Shown here piece by piece: positions 1 to 11,499 of a stretch of 64,000 bases of DNA (its first letter is position 1; each line of letters starts with the position of its first letter). The notes below the pieces were generated by a model. That model did no database searches. It saw only the letters and a program-made list of their open reading frames with translations, and had not been told where the DNA came from. A program made the position numbers and the translations under genes. Source of the DNA: Actinomortierella ambigua (lineage: Eukaryota > Mortierellomycota > Mortierellomycetes > Mortierellales > Mortierellaceae); contig JAAAJB010000007.1 in NCBI GenBank assembly GCA_016098155.1, positions 87,321-151,320 of the forward strand, read 5' to 3'.

Positions 1-27
<27 letters not shown>
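1..27. repeat. (TC)n microsatellite at window edge
   Basis: An uninterrupted TC dinucleotide run opens the window. It lies just beyond the 3' end of the CTK1-like gene and may continue outside the window. Confidence 0.9.
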
Positions 28-31
<4 letters not shown>

Positions 32-97
32 GTTCACAACCACTTTGAGATGACGGGTTCAATGCAGTGTCTTTTTTGTAACAGGTCTGTATCTGTA

Positions 98-2154
98 CTA
101 TGGATGAGGCGGCGTCTCCGATACCGAGAGCTTGAACTTCTTGCGTCCTTGTCTTGCAGCAAGCTCAGTGTCGCCATCGTGATCATCCTCGTCGCTCTCG
201 TGACTACCACTACGTTTGGTGTCGCCCACAGTGGCAATGGCGCTCCTCTCCTGTCTTGCCGTCCCTCCATCATCTGCAGGTCTCAGCGGTGGCGGCGGCG
301 GCGGTGGCAGTAGCCGGGGGTCTAAGATCTCACCAGACTCGAATCCAGGCGCACCACCAGCCAAGGGAGCATCGCCCTCATTCTCCCGTCCGTGTTCTCG
401 TCCTTCTCCTCCTCCTCCCCCTTCGTGATCAAGGCTCACGCTAGCACTCCGGCTGTTGCGGCCGCTCCAGTTTCGGCTGTCCTGACCGTCGTGGCCATGA
501 CTGGCAGCCCCACTGCTGCTGCTATGTGTGCCTCCCTCGACACCGCCTCGACCAAGGCGTGCACTCGAATCCACGCTGCTACTCCGGCTACCTCCTCGTC
601 TATCGTCACGGTCAGGGCTGGCGCCGTCACGGTCCCAGTAGGGTCGTGATGGTGGGTCCCGTCTATCACGACCACCAGAGCGATAATCGCCATCCTCACG
701 GACATAGTCATCGCGGTCGTAGCGGCTCTGCTCATGGTGGTGTGGCGGGTAGCCGTGGTGGTGAGGGTGGCCGCCATGGCCATGGTGGTAGTGGTGATAG
801 TAGTACCCGCGATCTCTTTCCTTTTCACGGTGTCTGTCCCGATCACGGTCGTGGTCGCGGTGGTCTCGATCCCGTGGGTCCTGTTCACGGTCATAGTCCC
901 GTTCTCGGTCCCGGCCCCGTTCTCGTTCTTGATCACGCTCGCGGTCCCCCTCTCGTATCCGACCCCGCTCCCTGTCTCGATCATAGTCGCGACTGAGCTC
1001 GTAGTCTCGACCATAGCCACCGCGTTCGTGGTCATAGGGTGGTGATCTTGGGCGACCGGGATGGCGGTAGTCGTCTTCAGGATCTACGTTCTGCGCATGC
1101 TTCGGAGGAGGGGGCATGTTGCTGCTGTCGGCAGAGGATGGCTCCTTGCGGTCTATAGCGGAGGCAGCGCCATCCAAAGTCGCAACTGGTCCTTCAGTAG
1201 GCATGGGCACTGCGGAGGACTCGTCCAGCGCACTACTGACTCCTCCTGCGACAACACCACCATTTTCAGCGCTAGGGCCTGTCGGGATGGCGGCCTCCGA
1301 CATGCTTGCTGGGCCTGTGGGAGGAGGACGGTCGTGTCCACCTGCGCTCTTGTGATAGTACTCGTCACGGTACCAATCGTACTCACGCTCACGTGCGCTG
1401 CGATCACGGTCCCGCTCGCGATCACCCCGGTGATGATGATGCTGGTGGTGGTGGTGGTGATAGTCCCGATCCCGGTCTCGGTCACGATTATAGTCGCGGC
1501 CCCGTCCACGGTCCCGTTCCCGCTCCCGCTCCCGATGATAATCTCGATCACGTTCGCGGTATCGCTCTCGCGACCATTCTCGATGGCGAGACGAAGATGA
1601 AGAGCCCCCTCCTCGGTCATAGTCGCGGTCATATTCATAGAACCGGTCCCGACCGCTGCTGCGGCTGCCGCGATAGTCGCTGCCATAGTCACGGTCCCGA
1701 TCCCGGTCTCGGCTATAGTCACGCCGACTACTGCTACGATCGTAGTAGCGATCGCGCGCAGTGACGGGTGCACTGCGTTCTCCACCCAGGAATGCATACG
1801 CAGGAATCTCGTAGGTGATGCCATTGTATCCAGCCGTAGGAACCGTCACTGCTGGTGCTGCCGTAGTCGATGCTGGAGCTGCTCGGTTATCCTGGGATTG
1901 TTGATGGGCATTGGAGGGCTCTTTTTCTACCGAGGGCTGGGTTTCTGTGGTGTCCTGCTGGGTAGTTGGTAGTGGTGGTGGTGGAGGTGGCGGAGGAAGG
2001 GTCGCTGTGGGAGCCGCTGTCGATGGCGCGACGAGCTCAGATGCTGATGGAAGAGAAGAGGAAGGGGCGACGGCAGTTAATGTCACGCCGATCGATGCTG
2101 TTGCGGAAGGGCGTTCATCTGCACGTGCCACTAAGGGTGATGCAGGTTGTGGTG

Positions 2155-2185
<31 letters not shown>

Positions 2186-5100
2186 TTGATGCGGTCGCAG
2201 TGGCTCTGATTCTGGCTCTCGATGGTGATCAGATACACTGGAAGACGCAGATGATGGCAGACGCGTGCGAGGAGCCGAGGATGACACTGGCTCCATGCCA
2301 GTGGTGCCCGACATCATAACGAGACCAACTGGCACTTGGCTCTCTGTTGGCGGTCGTGGCGTAGAATCTCTAACCGACTCTGAGAAAGTAGCCTTTTCTT
2401 GCTTGTTCGTATTTGTCTCTGCATTCTCCATCGGATCAGGAGCACCGCCCTTGTCGACGTCCTTCCTGGAAAGTTGGTTGACGGGTTGCTGCTTGGCTTT
2501 TGCGTTGTTTTTCTTCCTTTGCTTTGATTCATATTCGTGCCAGTCGCCTTCAATCTTGGGTAGTCTATATGTCCAAAAAAAAAGAGGGGAGGGGGAAGGT
2601 ACGAGGGAAAAAAAAGTTGTGGTTAACAGGCTTGGTTCTGCTCCTTTATACATAATGCGCTGATAGTTTGCACAACCGGTAAGATGACACATGGTGACTT
2701 ACTCTTCTGGTAAACAAGCTGCTGGCTGTTCCTCCAAGAAATAGGGAAACTTGAGCGCCTCAACGGCAGAGGGTCGTTTCTTAGGATTCAAGCATAGGAG
2801 TGCCTCGGCCAAGTCCATCGCTGCAGGGCTCATTATCTTGCCATACATCTCACGGAACCTGGATGCCCGAGCCTCGCCCTTGAGTGGGTTGAGCAGGTCA
2901 AACCACTGTAGTTCCGTCAGCTCCGGCCAAGTCTCAACCATAGGTGTGCCCATGACCCTCCAGATGTTGTCGAGTTGCGAGATCTCATTCTGGCCAGTGA
3001 AGACGGGCTTCCTCGTAAAAAGCTCGACCATGATGCATCCTGCACTCCACATGTCAACCTCAGGACCATATGCCGTCGCGCCCAGCAGTAGTTCAGGAGG
3101 ACGGTACCAAAGTGTGATTACCCGGTTGGTGTAGTCGCGCTTCGCCTTCTTTTGGAACAGACGGGCAAGTCCAAAGTCCGTCAGTTTCAGCTCTCCGTGT
3201 CGATTGACCAAGAGGTTGGAGCCCTTCATGTCGCGGTGCAGAACCCCCTTGTGGTGCAGAAAGGCAAGGCCTTCAAGCAGCTGTCGCAAAAGACACTTGA
3301 TGTGCTCTGGCCTGAATCGCAAATGCGGGTGACTGAGAATGCCCGTAAGGTCGTGATCCATGTACTCCAGCACCATGTACACCGCTCCTTTGGAGACCAT
3401 TAGTTCCCGGAGGCTGACAACATGTCGGTGGTTGAGTGCTTGCAGCAGCTTGATCTCTCGCATTGCAGTAATGGGGAACTATAAAAGAAGGGTGAATAGT
3501 CCTAGATAAGTACAACCGTTTGCTTGAACGATACCAACATTTAAAAAGGCCCTAGACAGCTTGTGTGCAGACTTACGCCATCCTTCTCAGCTTCCATGCG
3601 AATTCTCTTGAGTGCAACAAATTCTCCGGTCTGCTTGTTGCGAGCCTTATACACCTTGCTACAGAAGTGAAAGAAAAAAATTAGAAAGCTCTGAAAGTTA
3701 GGCCTTTGTCTCTACGAAGGGGGGAGGGGAAATGCACCAATTCCAGCACAGTAGCTCGACAACATACCCATAAGTTCCTTCGCCGACCTGGCCGACGCGC
3801 TCGTAAAGATCGTCCACCTTTTGCATGGTAGCGACTGCAGACGCTGCGGGTCTTGCAAGGGCGGTTTGAGCATCGGCGCCAACGCCATATGCGCTAGCAA
3901 CGTCAGCAGCAGCAGCAGCACTCGATAGAGGGTCAATCCTGGGAGGCGAGCCATGGTAGCCCGCCATGGAGGACTCGTGATAGTCCACTGCGGGCCCTTT
4001 CCGATTAGGGTCGTATGGGTCATAATCGTACCGATCCCGGCGCCCTTCTGAAGGCGATAGGGGTCGCTTGTGAGAGTCGGGCCAGTGGCCATAGCCTCGC
4101 CGACTGCTACCCTCGTATCGTCCGCCTTCAGGGTCCCTGTAGTGGTCCATATAGTAAGAGGAGGACTGGTGCCACGACTGCCTGTAATGATGGTCTCGAT
4201 CCCGATCTCGGTCTCGTTCCCGTTCGCGCTCTCGTTCCCTTTCCCGTTCCCGGTCTCGATCTCTAGCGTAGTCACGACCATGTTCGCGGGGGTAGCCGTA
4301 ATAGTCATCATCGACTGTCGATCGTCGCGGTGGAGGGGGTGCGTTGTGTGTAGGTGCGTTGTGTGTAGGTGCATATGTAGTGGTTGAGGGTGGAGGTGGC
4401 GATGAAACAGTGGATGAAGTCTCGCTAGGGATAGCCTGAAGGGATGACGATGGTGGGGGTGGTGATCCCCGGTTGGATCGCAGTGTATTCCTGTCACTGT
4501 ACTTGTCATACCGGTCATATTTGTCGTATCGATCATGCTTCTCGAATTTGTCGTAATAGTCGTAATGGCGGTGGGAGCTGGAGTAGCCGTGGCGTCGCGA
4601 GTGGTAGTAGTAGTCTCTGTCATCGAGGTATTTGCGACTACCATCCCTTTCTGGTGCATCCCAATGCCAAGAAGACCGACTCTCTTGGTTGCGAGGACCT
4701 TTGGGAATGAGATCTGGGTCGTCGTCATCCGCCAGAGCTGATGCGGCGGGTCCAGTGGGTATTGACTCTGGATGTGGTGCAGAGTCAGAAGACATCTGGA
4801 CAGCTGACGTGGTGGTTGGGGCGATAGTGGCGTTGGTCGACTCTCGATGAGTGGGGCTCTTCATGGTAACGTCTCTGATGGATACTTCAGTGCTTGTTGC
4901 TGACACTATTGGCAGAGTCAGTTCCTGCAATGGATGAATCGTTGATGGTGACTCTGGTCTGGAGGCAGCTCCAAGCACCTTTTGCTGCGCCGTTGGGCCA
5001 TCCGTTGGGCCATCCGTTGGGTCGGGCGTAGATGGTGCAGGTGTGGTGGCAGATTGAGGCGCCACTGTTTCACCAGCATCAACGTTGGTCTTATCCTGAT

Positions 5101-6541
5101 TAACAGTCGATGTCGATGACGACCTCGAAGCCAAAGTTGTGGCCACCCCAGTGACAATGGCAGTTGGTCCTTTTGTGACCAAAGTTGCTGAGGGCAATGT
5201 AGGTGTTGTTGCCGTCGCCACCGTTACCGTTGCCACCGTTGTGACCGCTGCCGTTGCCGTTGCCGTTGCCGATGCCGATGCCGCCGCTGCTGCCGCTGCC
5301 GCTGCTGCCGCTGCTTGAGCGGCAATCTGCTCCTTGCTCAGATGCCATGGTTCGACCTTTGGTTCGAGAATGGTGAGATCGCGACTTGGTCGATGAAGTG
5401 GCTGATAGTCATGGTCTTCCAGCGCAACCTTTTCAATTTCGAGATTGGTGTCCTTTGCACGATCCTGTTCCGTGAGACGTTGATCCTCCTGTGCACCGCG
5501 ATCACGGTCGTGCTCAGTTGTTCGATCCCACTCGCGATAGCGGTCCCTGTCATAGTCCCGATCTGCATCTCGTCTGTAGCTTGGATGTCGTGGAGCGCGA
5601 TCATCACTGTTATCGCCATCGTACCGACGGCTTCTCGACTCTGGGCCATCATAGTCGTAGTCCCTAGGGCCGTCTCGGCCGTCACGTTCCTTGCGATAGT
5701 ATCGTTCATGCCGATAGTCCCGATAGTCGCGATCGTCCCTGTATCCTTCGTGGTAGCGGTATTCCTCGCGGTATTGCCGACTGCTGCTCTCGCCCCTATA
5801 ATCCGAGTCTCTTCCGCTTGCTCGTTCGCGACTGTGGTCTCTGTATCGATCCCGGTAGTGATCCCGCTCTCGCTCGCGGTCACGCGAATGTTCCCGACGA
5901 TGAAGACTGCTGCTGCTGCCGCTGCCGTACCGATGCCGCTCTCGATTGTACCGTTCTCGCTCTATAGATCGATCCCTCCGCTCACGTTCCAAGCTTGAAT
6001 CTCGCCGACTCCAGTCCCGTGTCGTGGGACCATAATCACGAAAACTCGGTGGATTTGAAGGCTCCTTAGGCACAGGAATGTCTTGAACAAGTTGAGGTCG
6101 GCGACTAACGGCCTCATGTTGAAGGTCAAGTTCGCGTTGAAGCTGTAGAGCAGCAAGAGACGCAGCCGCTGCTGATGAGGAGAAGGAGCGACCAGCAGCA
6201 CCACTACCGCCGCCGCCGCCGCCGCTGCTGCTACTGTTGTGATGATATGATTCCCTGGAAAAGGTGGAAGAGCTCGTGAGATACGTTGAATGCGAACCAC
6301 GCGGTGACTGGAATGGTAAAAAGGTAGACTTTGATGTTGATGTTGCTGGTAGAGTGGTCGTGGTTGGCGTGGATGCTGCTGAGAGAGTTGACGCTGAGGC
6401 GGCTATAGGGCCTGACTTTGCTACTGATACCGCCGGCCTCGTTGAGGAGGCTTCTGTTGATGGCTCTACCTGGGGGGTGGTGGTGAGTGCTTGTTCCTGA
6501 GTTGCAGGAGGATCGCCGGGTTGCTGGTTGGAATCCGCCAT
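98..6541 (-). CDS. CTK1: CTK1/CDK12-type cyclin-dependent kinase with long disordered arms
   Basis: Predicted exons (minus strand): 6541-3768, 3658-3577, 3478-2703, 2564-98, giving 2032 aa. All phases agree and the donors are GTATGT or GTAAGT type. The start is the ATG at 6541. The kinase domain spans about residues 912-1205: GEGTYG loop, catalytic K942 in VALKRI, PITAMRE cyclin-binding helix (954-960), HRDMKGSN (D1035), DFG (D1053) and T-loop T1069 in RDYTNRV. The sequence after the catalytic domain (LPKIEGDWHEYESK) is typical of the Ctk1/Lsk1/CDK12 branch, which phosphorylates Ser2 of the RNA polymerase II CTD during elongation. The 900-residue N-arm and 820-residue C-arm are full of RD, RE and YD dipeptides plus polyP, polyQ and polyH tracts (a His run near the middle of the C-arm). 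Such arms suggest nuclear-speckle or condensate targeting (inference). The family call is secure; arm boundaries rest on the splice model. Confidence 0.93.
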
Positions 6542-7622
6542 TAGGCAATTATAAGGGCAGTGAGCAATGGAATGGAGGGGATTTCAGGCGACGATTGCTC
6601 AATGAGAGATTAACTGAGAGGCAGCAGTAAGCCGCGTTCTCAATGCAAGGTTGGGAAGGACGAGGGAACGCTTTTTTGCATCGCATCATTGTTCCATATT
6701 CTCATAATGACATTTACAAAGGTCCCAAGCCACCCAATCTTGTCATTCGCGTTGCCACCATTTTTCATTTTTCCCTTTTTTTTTCCCCCGTCTCTCCAAC
6801 ACGTTGGTCGGCCATCTCTGGGCGTGGTCGCCCAATGTACAATGGAGAGGGGAACAGGGGATATGACTGCAGGAGAGAATAAAAGGGGCCTGCGAATCGG
6901 CCAAGTCTTTTTTTTTTTTTTTCAGCTGGCAATGCCCTAGACATAGACATATCAAGCGTTGTTATCGAAACCTATGAGACAGAGTGGACACACGTTCTCA
7001 CTTTTGCCAGTCTTTCTCTCTCTCCCTTCCAGTCAGTTGGACATCGACTTGCTCTCTCTCGCATCCACTCTTTACACACCTAACAATATACATTGAATGC
7101 TGACTTTGGAGGCAGTGAACCCGCCCACCTAGCTGTGGCTTGTGCAACGTGTGTACAGCGTCGCTCAACGCGCTATCAAATTTGGCGTCTTTCTACGTTC
7201 CTGGATGCCGCATATTATCATCTATGCAAAAGTGTTTCCTGAGCAGTTTTTCATGCAGGCTCTCTCACGAAAGATCATGGTTGATTCGCGAGATTTGCAA
7301 AGACTCTTGAGCGTCGTTTGCGGTCGACCTTGCGGAAGAGTGGAGTCGTAGAGGATGGCGAGGGAAGGAATGAAGGGTCCTTTAACTACGCTTCGGCGTT
7401 TCTGACCAACCAAGGATCGCGTTTTTTGTTCTAGGCTCTACTCGCTTAGCTCCATTGGCGCAGCATAGCCAACGAGAACGAGGCCCTTGCTTTTGGACTT
7501 TGGCATTCTCCTGCGCCACCAAAATTGACTGCGGACTGCGGTCAGACTCGCTCAAAACCATTGCTCGAGGGCCAAATGAAAGGCATAGCATTCTTTCAGA
7601 CTCCCCCACGCGCAACGTTCTG
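6542..7622. promoter_or_regulatory. Divergent intergenic region between CTK1-like and ERI1-like genes
   Basis: About 1.1 kb separates two divergent start codons and must hold both promoters. It contains a 15-T run (6908-6922) and CT-rich stretches near 7010-7060. A TTG-initiated reading frame upstream of the ERI1 ATG has no ATG and is taken as 5' leader. I see no recognisable RNA gene here. Confidence 0.55.
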
Positions 7623-9086
7623 ATGACCACGGCTGATGCATTGCGAGAACGACTCGCCCAATTAGGGCTTGACACGAGCGGGCTCAAGCCAACGCTCAAG
7701 GCTCGTCTACGAGCACACAAGAAAAAACACCCCGAGGCATTCCAGAAACCGTCCAGTGCAGGGGATAACACAGAAGACTGCACGGAGCACAGCAATGGTG
7801 GCGCAACAGCATCACACCAGGAGGTCGAGGGAATTGTGGCGTCTGTTGACCAACTGCAGCTTGATGAGAAGCCATTGCATCCTAATTGTCAATTCAACTA
7901 CTACCTCTGCTTCGATGTCGAGGCAACTTGCGAAGAAGGCCACTCATTCAACTTTCCGAATGAGGTGATTGAATTCCCCGTTGTTCTACTCGATGGTAGA
8001 ACGTTGGAGGTGATTGACGAGTTTCATTCATACGTCAAGCCAACCTTCCGGCCTATTCTGAGCGACTTTTGTACAGAGTTGACTGGAATTCAACAGGTAG
8101 CACCAAACACCAAATCATCCTGTACCTTGCTTGTTTGCTTGCTTCACCCCTCCCCTCTCTCTCTCTCTCGTTTGAGTAGTTGTTCACTGGAGGGTGATGA
8201 GTAACGCTTCTCTCTTCTTCTTCTTCTTCTTCTTACTTCCCCCTCCTCATCTCTCCTTCGTATTTTCTAGGAAACCATCGATGAAGCACCAACATTTGTA
8301 GAGGTTCTCGAACACTTTGAGCAGTGGATGGTCAGGCACGGGATTTTCATCAATGTCGACGACCAAGAGTCTATTCTCTCCTCCTTGCTGGATCCAAAGA
8401 AAAAGCGCAAATTTAGTTCGCCCGCTGTCAAGACCATCACATCTATCTCTGGCTGCAAGACCAACCCAGAGTACTCGTACTGTTTTGTGACGGATGGACC
8501 TTTTGATATTCGGGACTTTGTTGGCAAGCAATGTCGCCATTCAGGCATCAGCCGACCATTCTATTTCACAAAGTCGTTCCTTGACATCCGGACAGCCTTC
8601 CGCAGCTTTTTTGATCTGAACCGATGGTTGAACCTCGAGGGCATGCTCACTTTCCTGGGCGAGTCGTTTGAGGGGCGTCAGCATTCAGGCATCTGCGATG
8701 CCCGCATGGTTGGACTGATCACTCGCCGGCTCGCTCAAGGATTCAAGGCTGAGGATCTTAAGCACATTGGCATCAGCACAGGCACCGGCACAGGAGCCGG
8801 CACCAACCAATCTGCCTCATCTGCCTCACCATCATGGGACGTGAATAAATTGGCTGGTGGACGTATGCTCAAGCCGAATCAGAAGCTCAAGTCGGGCAAC
8901 AAGGAGTATATCAAGATGACTGCCTTTCAAGACTTGCCCCCTGCGTTGCGAAGAGTTGCTCAAGATACTACAGGGGATCAATCAGACGAAGTATCGGCAG
9001 GGGTGAATGAGGAGGCAAAGGAAGAAGCGAATGGGCCTGCAAGGACTAACGCTGGGGCTGAAGAGCCTTCTGTCGATGTGGAATAA
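7623..9086 (+). CDS. ERI1: ERI1-like 3'-5' exoribonuclease with N-terminal SAP domain
   Basis: Two exons, 7623-8096 and 8271-9086, phase 0, 429 aa. The upstream extension of the frame has only a TTG, so the ATG at 7623 is chosen; it sits exactly at the SAP-like helix (residues 1-35, LRERLAQLGLDTSGLK). The DEDDh exonuclease follows: D98 and E100 in CFDVEATCEEG, D233 in VTDGPFD, H296 and D301 in GRQHSGICDA. This is the complete acidic set of the ERI1/3'hExo family. Those enzymes trim the 5.8S rRNA 3' end, histone mRNA stem-loops and small RNAs. Between exonuclease motifs I and II there is an insertion (about residues 188-228) carrying a KKKRK nuclear-localisation-like patch. The C-terminal tail is acidic. 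The intron holds CT and TTC repeats. The family call is strong; the substrate is inferred. Confidence 0.9.
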
Positions 9087-9482
9087 AAGTACATACACAC
9101 ACTCTTGGACGCTGAATTCCACTGATCGTGCAAACGCGAATAATGTATTCTTGAAAAAAAAAAATGAATCGGGCCTCCCCCCCCCTCTTCCGAGAGTATT
9201 TTACATTGCCAAAAAGTGTTCCATTTTGGGCTGAACAAGGTCATCGATACAAGCTTACTTCACAACCACCTCGGTCTATGGGAGGCGAGTCCTGAGGGGC
9301 AATGAAAGCGATTGTTCTGATCCGTCCCAATGTTTCTTTGCCAACCCCTGCTATTTACTTTTATGCATCTAAACGACAGCATGATTCTCCAGTCCTCCAC
9401 ATCCACATCTACTTTTTCACCTTCTTTTTCCATCTCGTACATCCGCACTCTTCGTCCCACAGTTTTTGAATTTATCTTTGAA
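9087..9482. promoter_or_regulatory. Intergenic region upstream of the GH16 gene
   Basis: This stretch holds the 3' end of the ERI1-like gene and the promoter and leader of the GH16 gene. An in-frame ATG at 9330 would add 51 residues before the signal peptide and would hide it, so it is treated as leader. A-run, C-run and CT-rich patches are present; no other gene is visible. Confidence 0.5.
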
Positions 9483-11363
9483 ATGCGACCCATACTAGGT
9501 TTGATTTCTCCTGCACTCGTGGCTGTTCTAGCCATGAATGCTGGCGTCTTTGCACAGCCTAAGCAGCACCATAGCGGTGTGCACGAATCTACAGGTCCGG
9601 TGGATACGCAAGTTGCACCAGAAAAGGACGCTGAGGCCGCTGTAAGCGGGTTCTCTGCTGACTTGCACAAGATGCTTGGTGTAGACTTTCGACCCGACGG
9701 TGAGATCCGGCCCGATTATGCCGAGGACGAAAGCGGTGAATACGAAAGAGGCGAAGAGAATGGAGGCGAAACTGAATCACCGAAAACGATGGGAAGTCGG
9801 TCTACATACAGCGCGAGCTGCCTTATCTTTCAAGATGAATTTGATCGCCTCAATAACGCGGTCTGGAAGGTACGACCAAAGGCATTCTAAACCAAAGCAT
9901 TGGAGGCTGAACCTTTGATACTCATTGCCAACTCTTCTCTTTTCACGCTGTGGACAGCACGACATCACCATGAGTGGAGGCGGGTAAGTAAAAGAGATTG
10001 GATCGACTGTAGCTATGCTCCCAATCATCATACGCTTTTAACATGACCACGAACGAATTGAACTGTGTGAGCTTACTTACTACTTGTTTTTTTTTTATTC
10101 CTGCAGCAATTCAGAGTTCCAGTTGTACCATAATAACCGCACAAATACATTTGTCAAGGATGGTGTGTTGTACATCAAGCCAACTTTGACAGACGAGAGA
10201 ATCGGCAAGCAATTAACAAACGGAGGTGTCCTTGACATGTGGGGTGGTGATCCAGGCACCGCCTGCACCGCAAACTACAATTGGGGATGCTTTCGTACAG
10301 CTGGTGGTGGCGGCAATATCCTCAACCCAGTCCAGTCCGGCATGATACGCACAGTGAACTCCTTCAAGTTCCGCTATGGAAAGGTCGTCGTTCGAGCACG
10401 CATGCCTAAAGGCGACTGGCTTTGGCCTGTAAGTTCACGTTCTTCGCGAGACACAGAATGTAAGGTGCTTCTGCTCTCGACATTGGCTAACCTTGTCTAT
10501 AAATCTGGACTCAGGCTATCTGGATGCTACCCACCGATTACCAGTATGGCAACTGGCCAGCCAGTGGTGAGATTGACATTGTCGAGTCTAGAGGCAATGG
10601 GCCAGAGTATGGTGCCGGCGGTCACAACAAAGTTGGATCCACTCTGCACTGGGGTAAACTGACGTTTAGCATGATATCTAGTGGACAATGGTGGCCTTGA
10701 AAACATCATGGTGCTGTGATTGACACAAAGTTTTTTTTGTCTTTCACCTTTAACAAACCCAGGTCCGTCGTGGGACATGAACAGGTGGCCCTTGACTCAC
10801 CAAGAGTATGTGCTCCCGGCTGGCAGGTCGTTTTCAGACGACTTTCACACCTTTACGCTGGATTGGCAGCCGACAGGCGTGACTACATACGTAGATGACC
10901 GCCAAGTTCTGAGTGTTCGGTTCGACAACATGTATAACAAAGGCAACTTCCCTGCTTGGGTCCACAACCTTTGGGAAGGCTCGAACGCCGCCCCGTTTGA
11001 CCAGGACTTTTACCTTGTAGGTTGCTGTGGACGACACAATGCACCTTAGAGAAAGTTCTCTCGGTCTCCGAGCATATGCTTCTCGTGCTAACGTATGACC
11101 CTCTCTTTTTTTTTTTTTTTTTTTTTTTTGCCTGCGCGTATTTTTACTTTTCTCGTTACAAGCTCATGAACGTTGCGGTGGGCGGTACGGCAGGCTATTT
11201 CCCAGACGGTGTTGGAAACAAGCCGTGGAGTGACGTATCCCAGCATGCAGTGAATGAATTCTGGGCTGCTAAGGATCAATGGTATCCGACCTGGGGAAAC
11301 TCAAACGACAACGCCCGGGCCATGGCAATCGACTATATCCGCGTGTATCGCTACGACTGCTGA
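9483..11363 (+). CDS. Secreted GH16 glycoside hydrolase (beta-1,3-glucanase/GNBP-like)
   Basis: Six exons: 9483-9869, 9958-9983, 10107-10428, 10515-10653, 10763-11016 and 11163-11363, 442 aa, all phases consistent. The ATG at 9483 starts a clear signal peptide (MRPILGLISPALVAVLAM, cleavage near AGVFA-QP). A poorly conserved acidic stretch (residues about 25-110) precedes the catalytic domain. The GH16 signature EIDIVE is intact: nucleophile E264, D266 and acid/base E269. The upstream W-H...SGGGN-EFQ pattern and downstream DFHTFTLDW and LMNVAVGGT blocks match the GNBP-like beta-1,3-glucanase branch. It should act outside the cell or in the wall on beta-1,3-glucan. Exon 2 is a 26-base microexon encoding the SGGG turn. 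Intron 5 contains a 24-T run. Family assignment is secure; exact substrate is not. Confidence 0.92.
11106..11129. repeat. 24-T homopolymer inside GH16 intron 5
   Basis: An uninterrupted T run lies in the intron between 11017 and 11162. It may extend the polypyrimidine tract of the downstream acceptor, and its length is likely uncertain in the assembly. Confidence 0.85.
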
Positions 11364-11499
11364 AAATCGTAGACACTTATTTGGGGCAAAGTGGGGGAAT
11401 TAAAGGTCTTTTTTTTTTACTAGCATTCCATTTCCTCTTCCCGCCCCTTTGCACTTTTGATCAACATTCATCCCACTCCGGCTCCATGATTCATGGCCA

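Noticed and set aside
436..1824. Thr/Ala-rich open frames overlapping the CTK1-like arms
   Set aside because: They arise from reading the RD-repeat codons in other frames or on the other strand.
7455..7622. Longer N-terminus for the ERI1-like protein
   Set aside because: The upstream frame begins with TTG, not ATG. The first ATG is at 7623, directly at the SAP domain.
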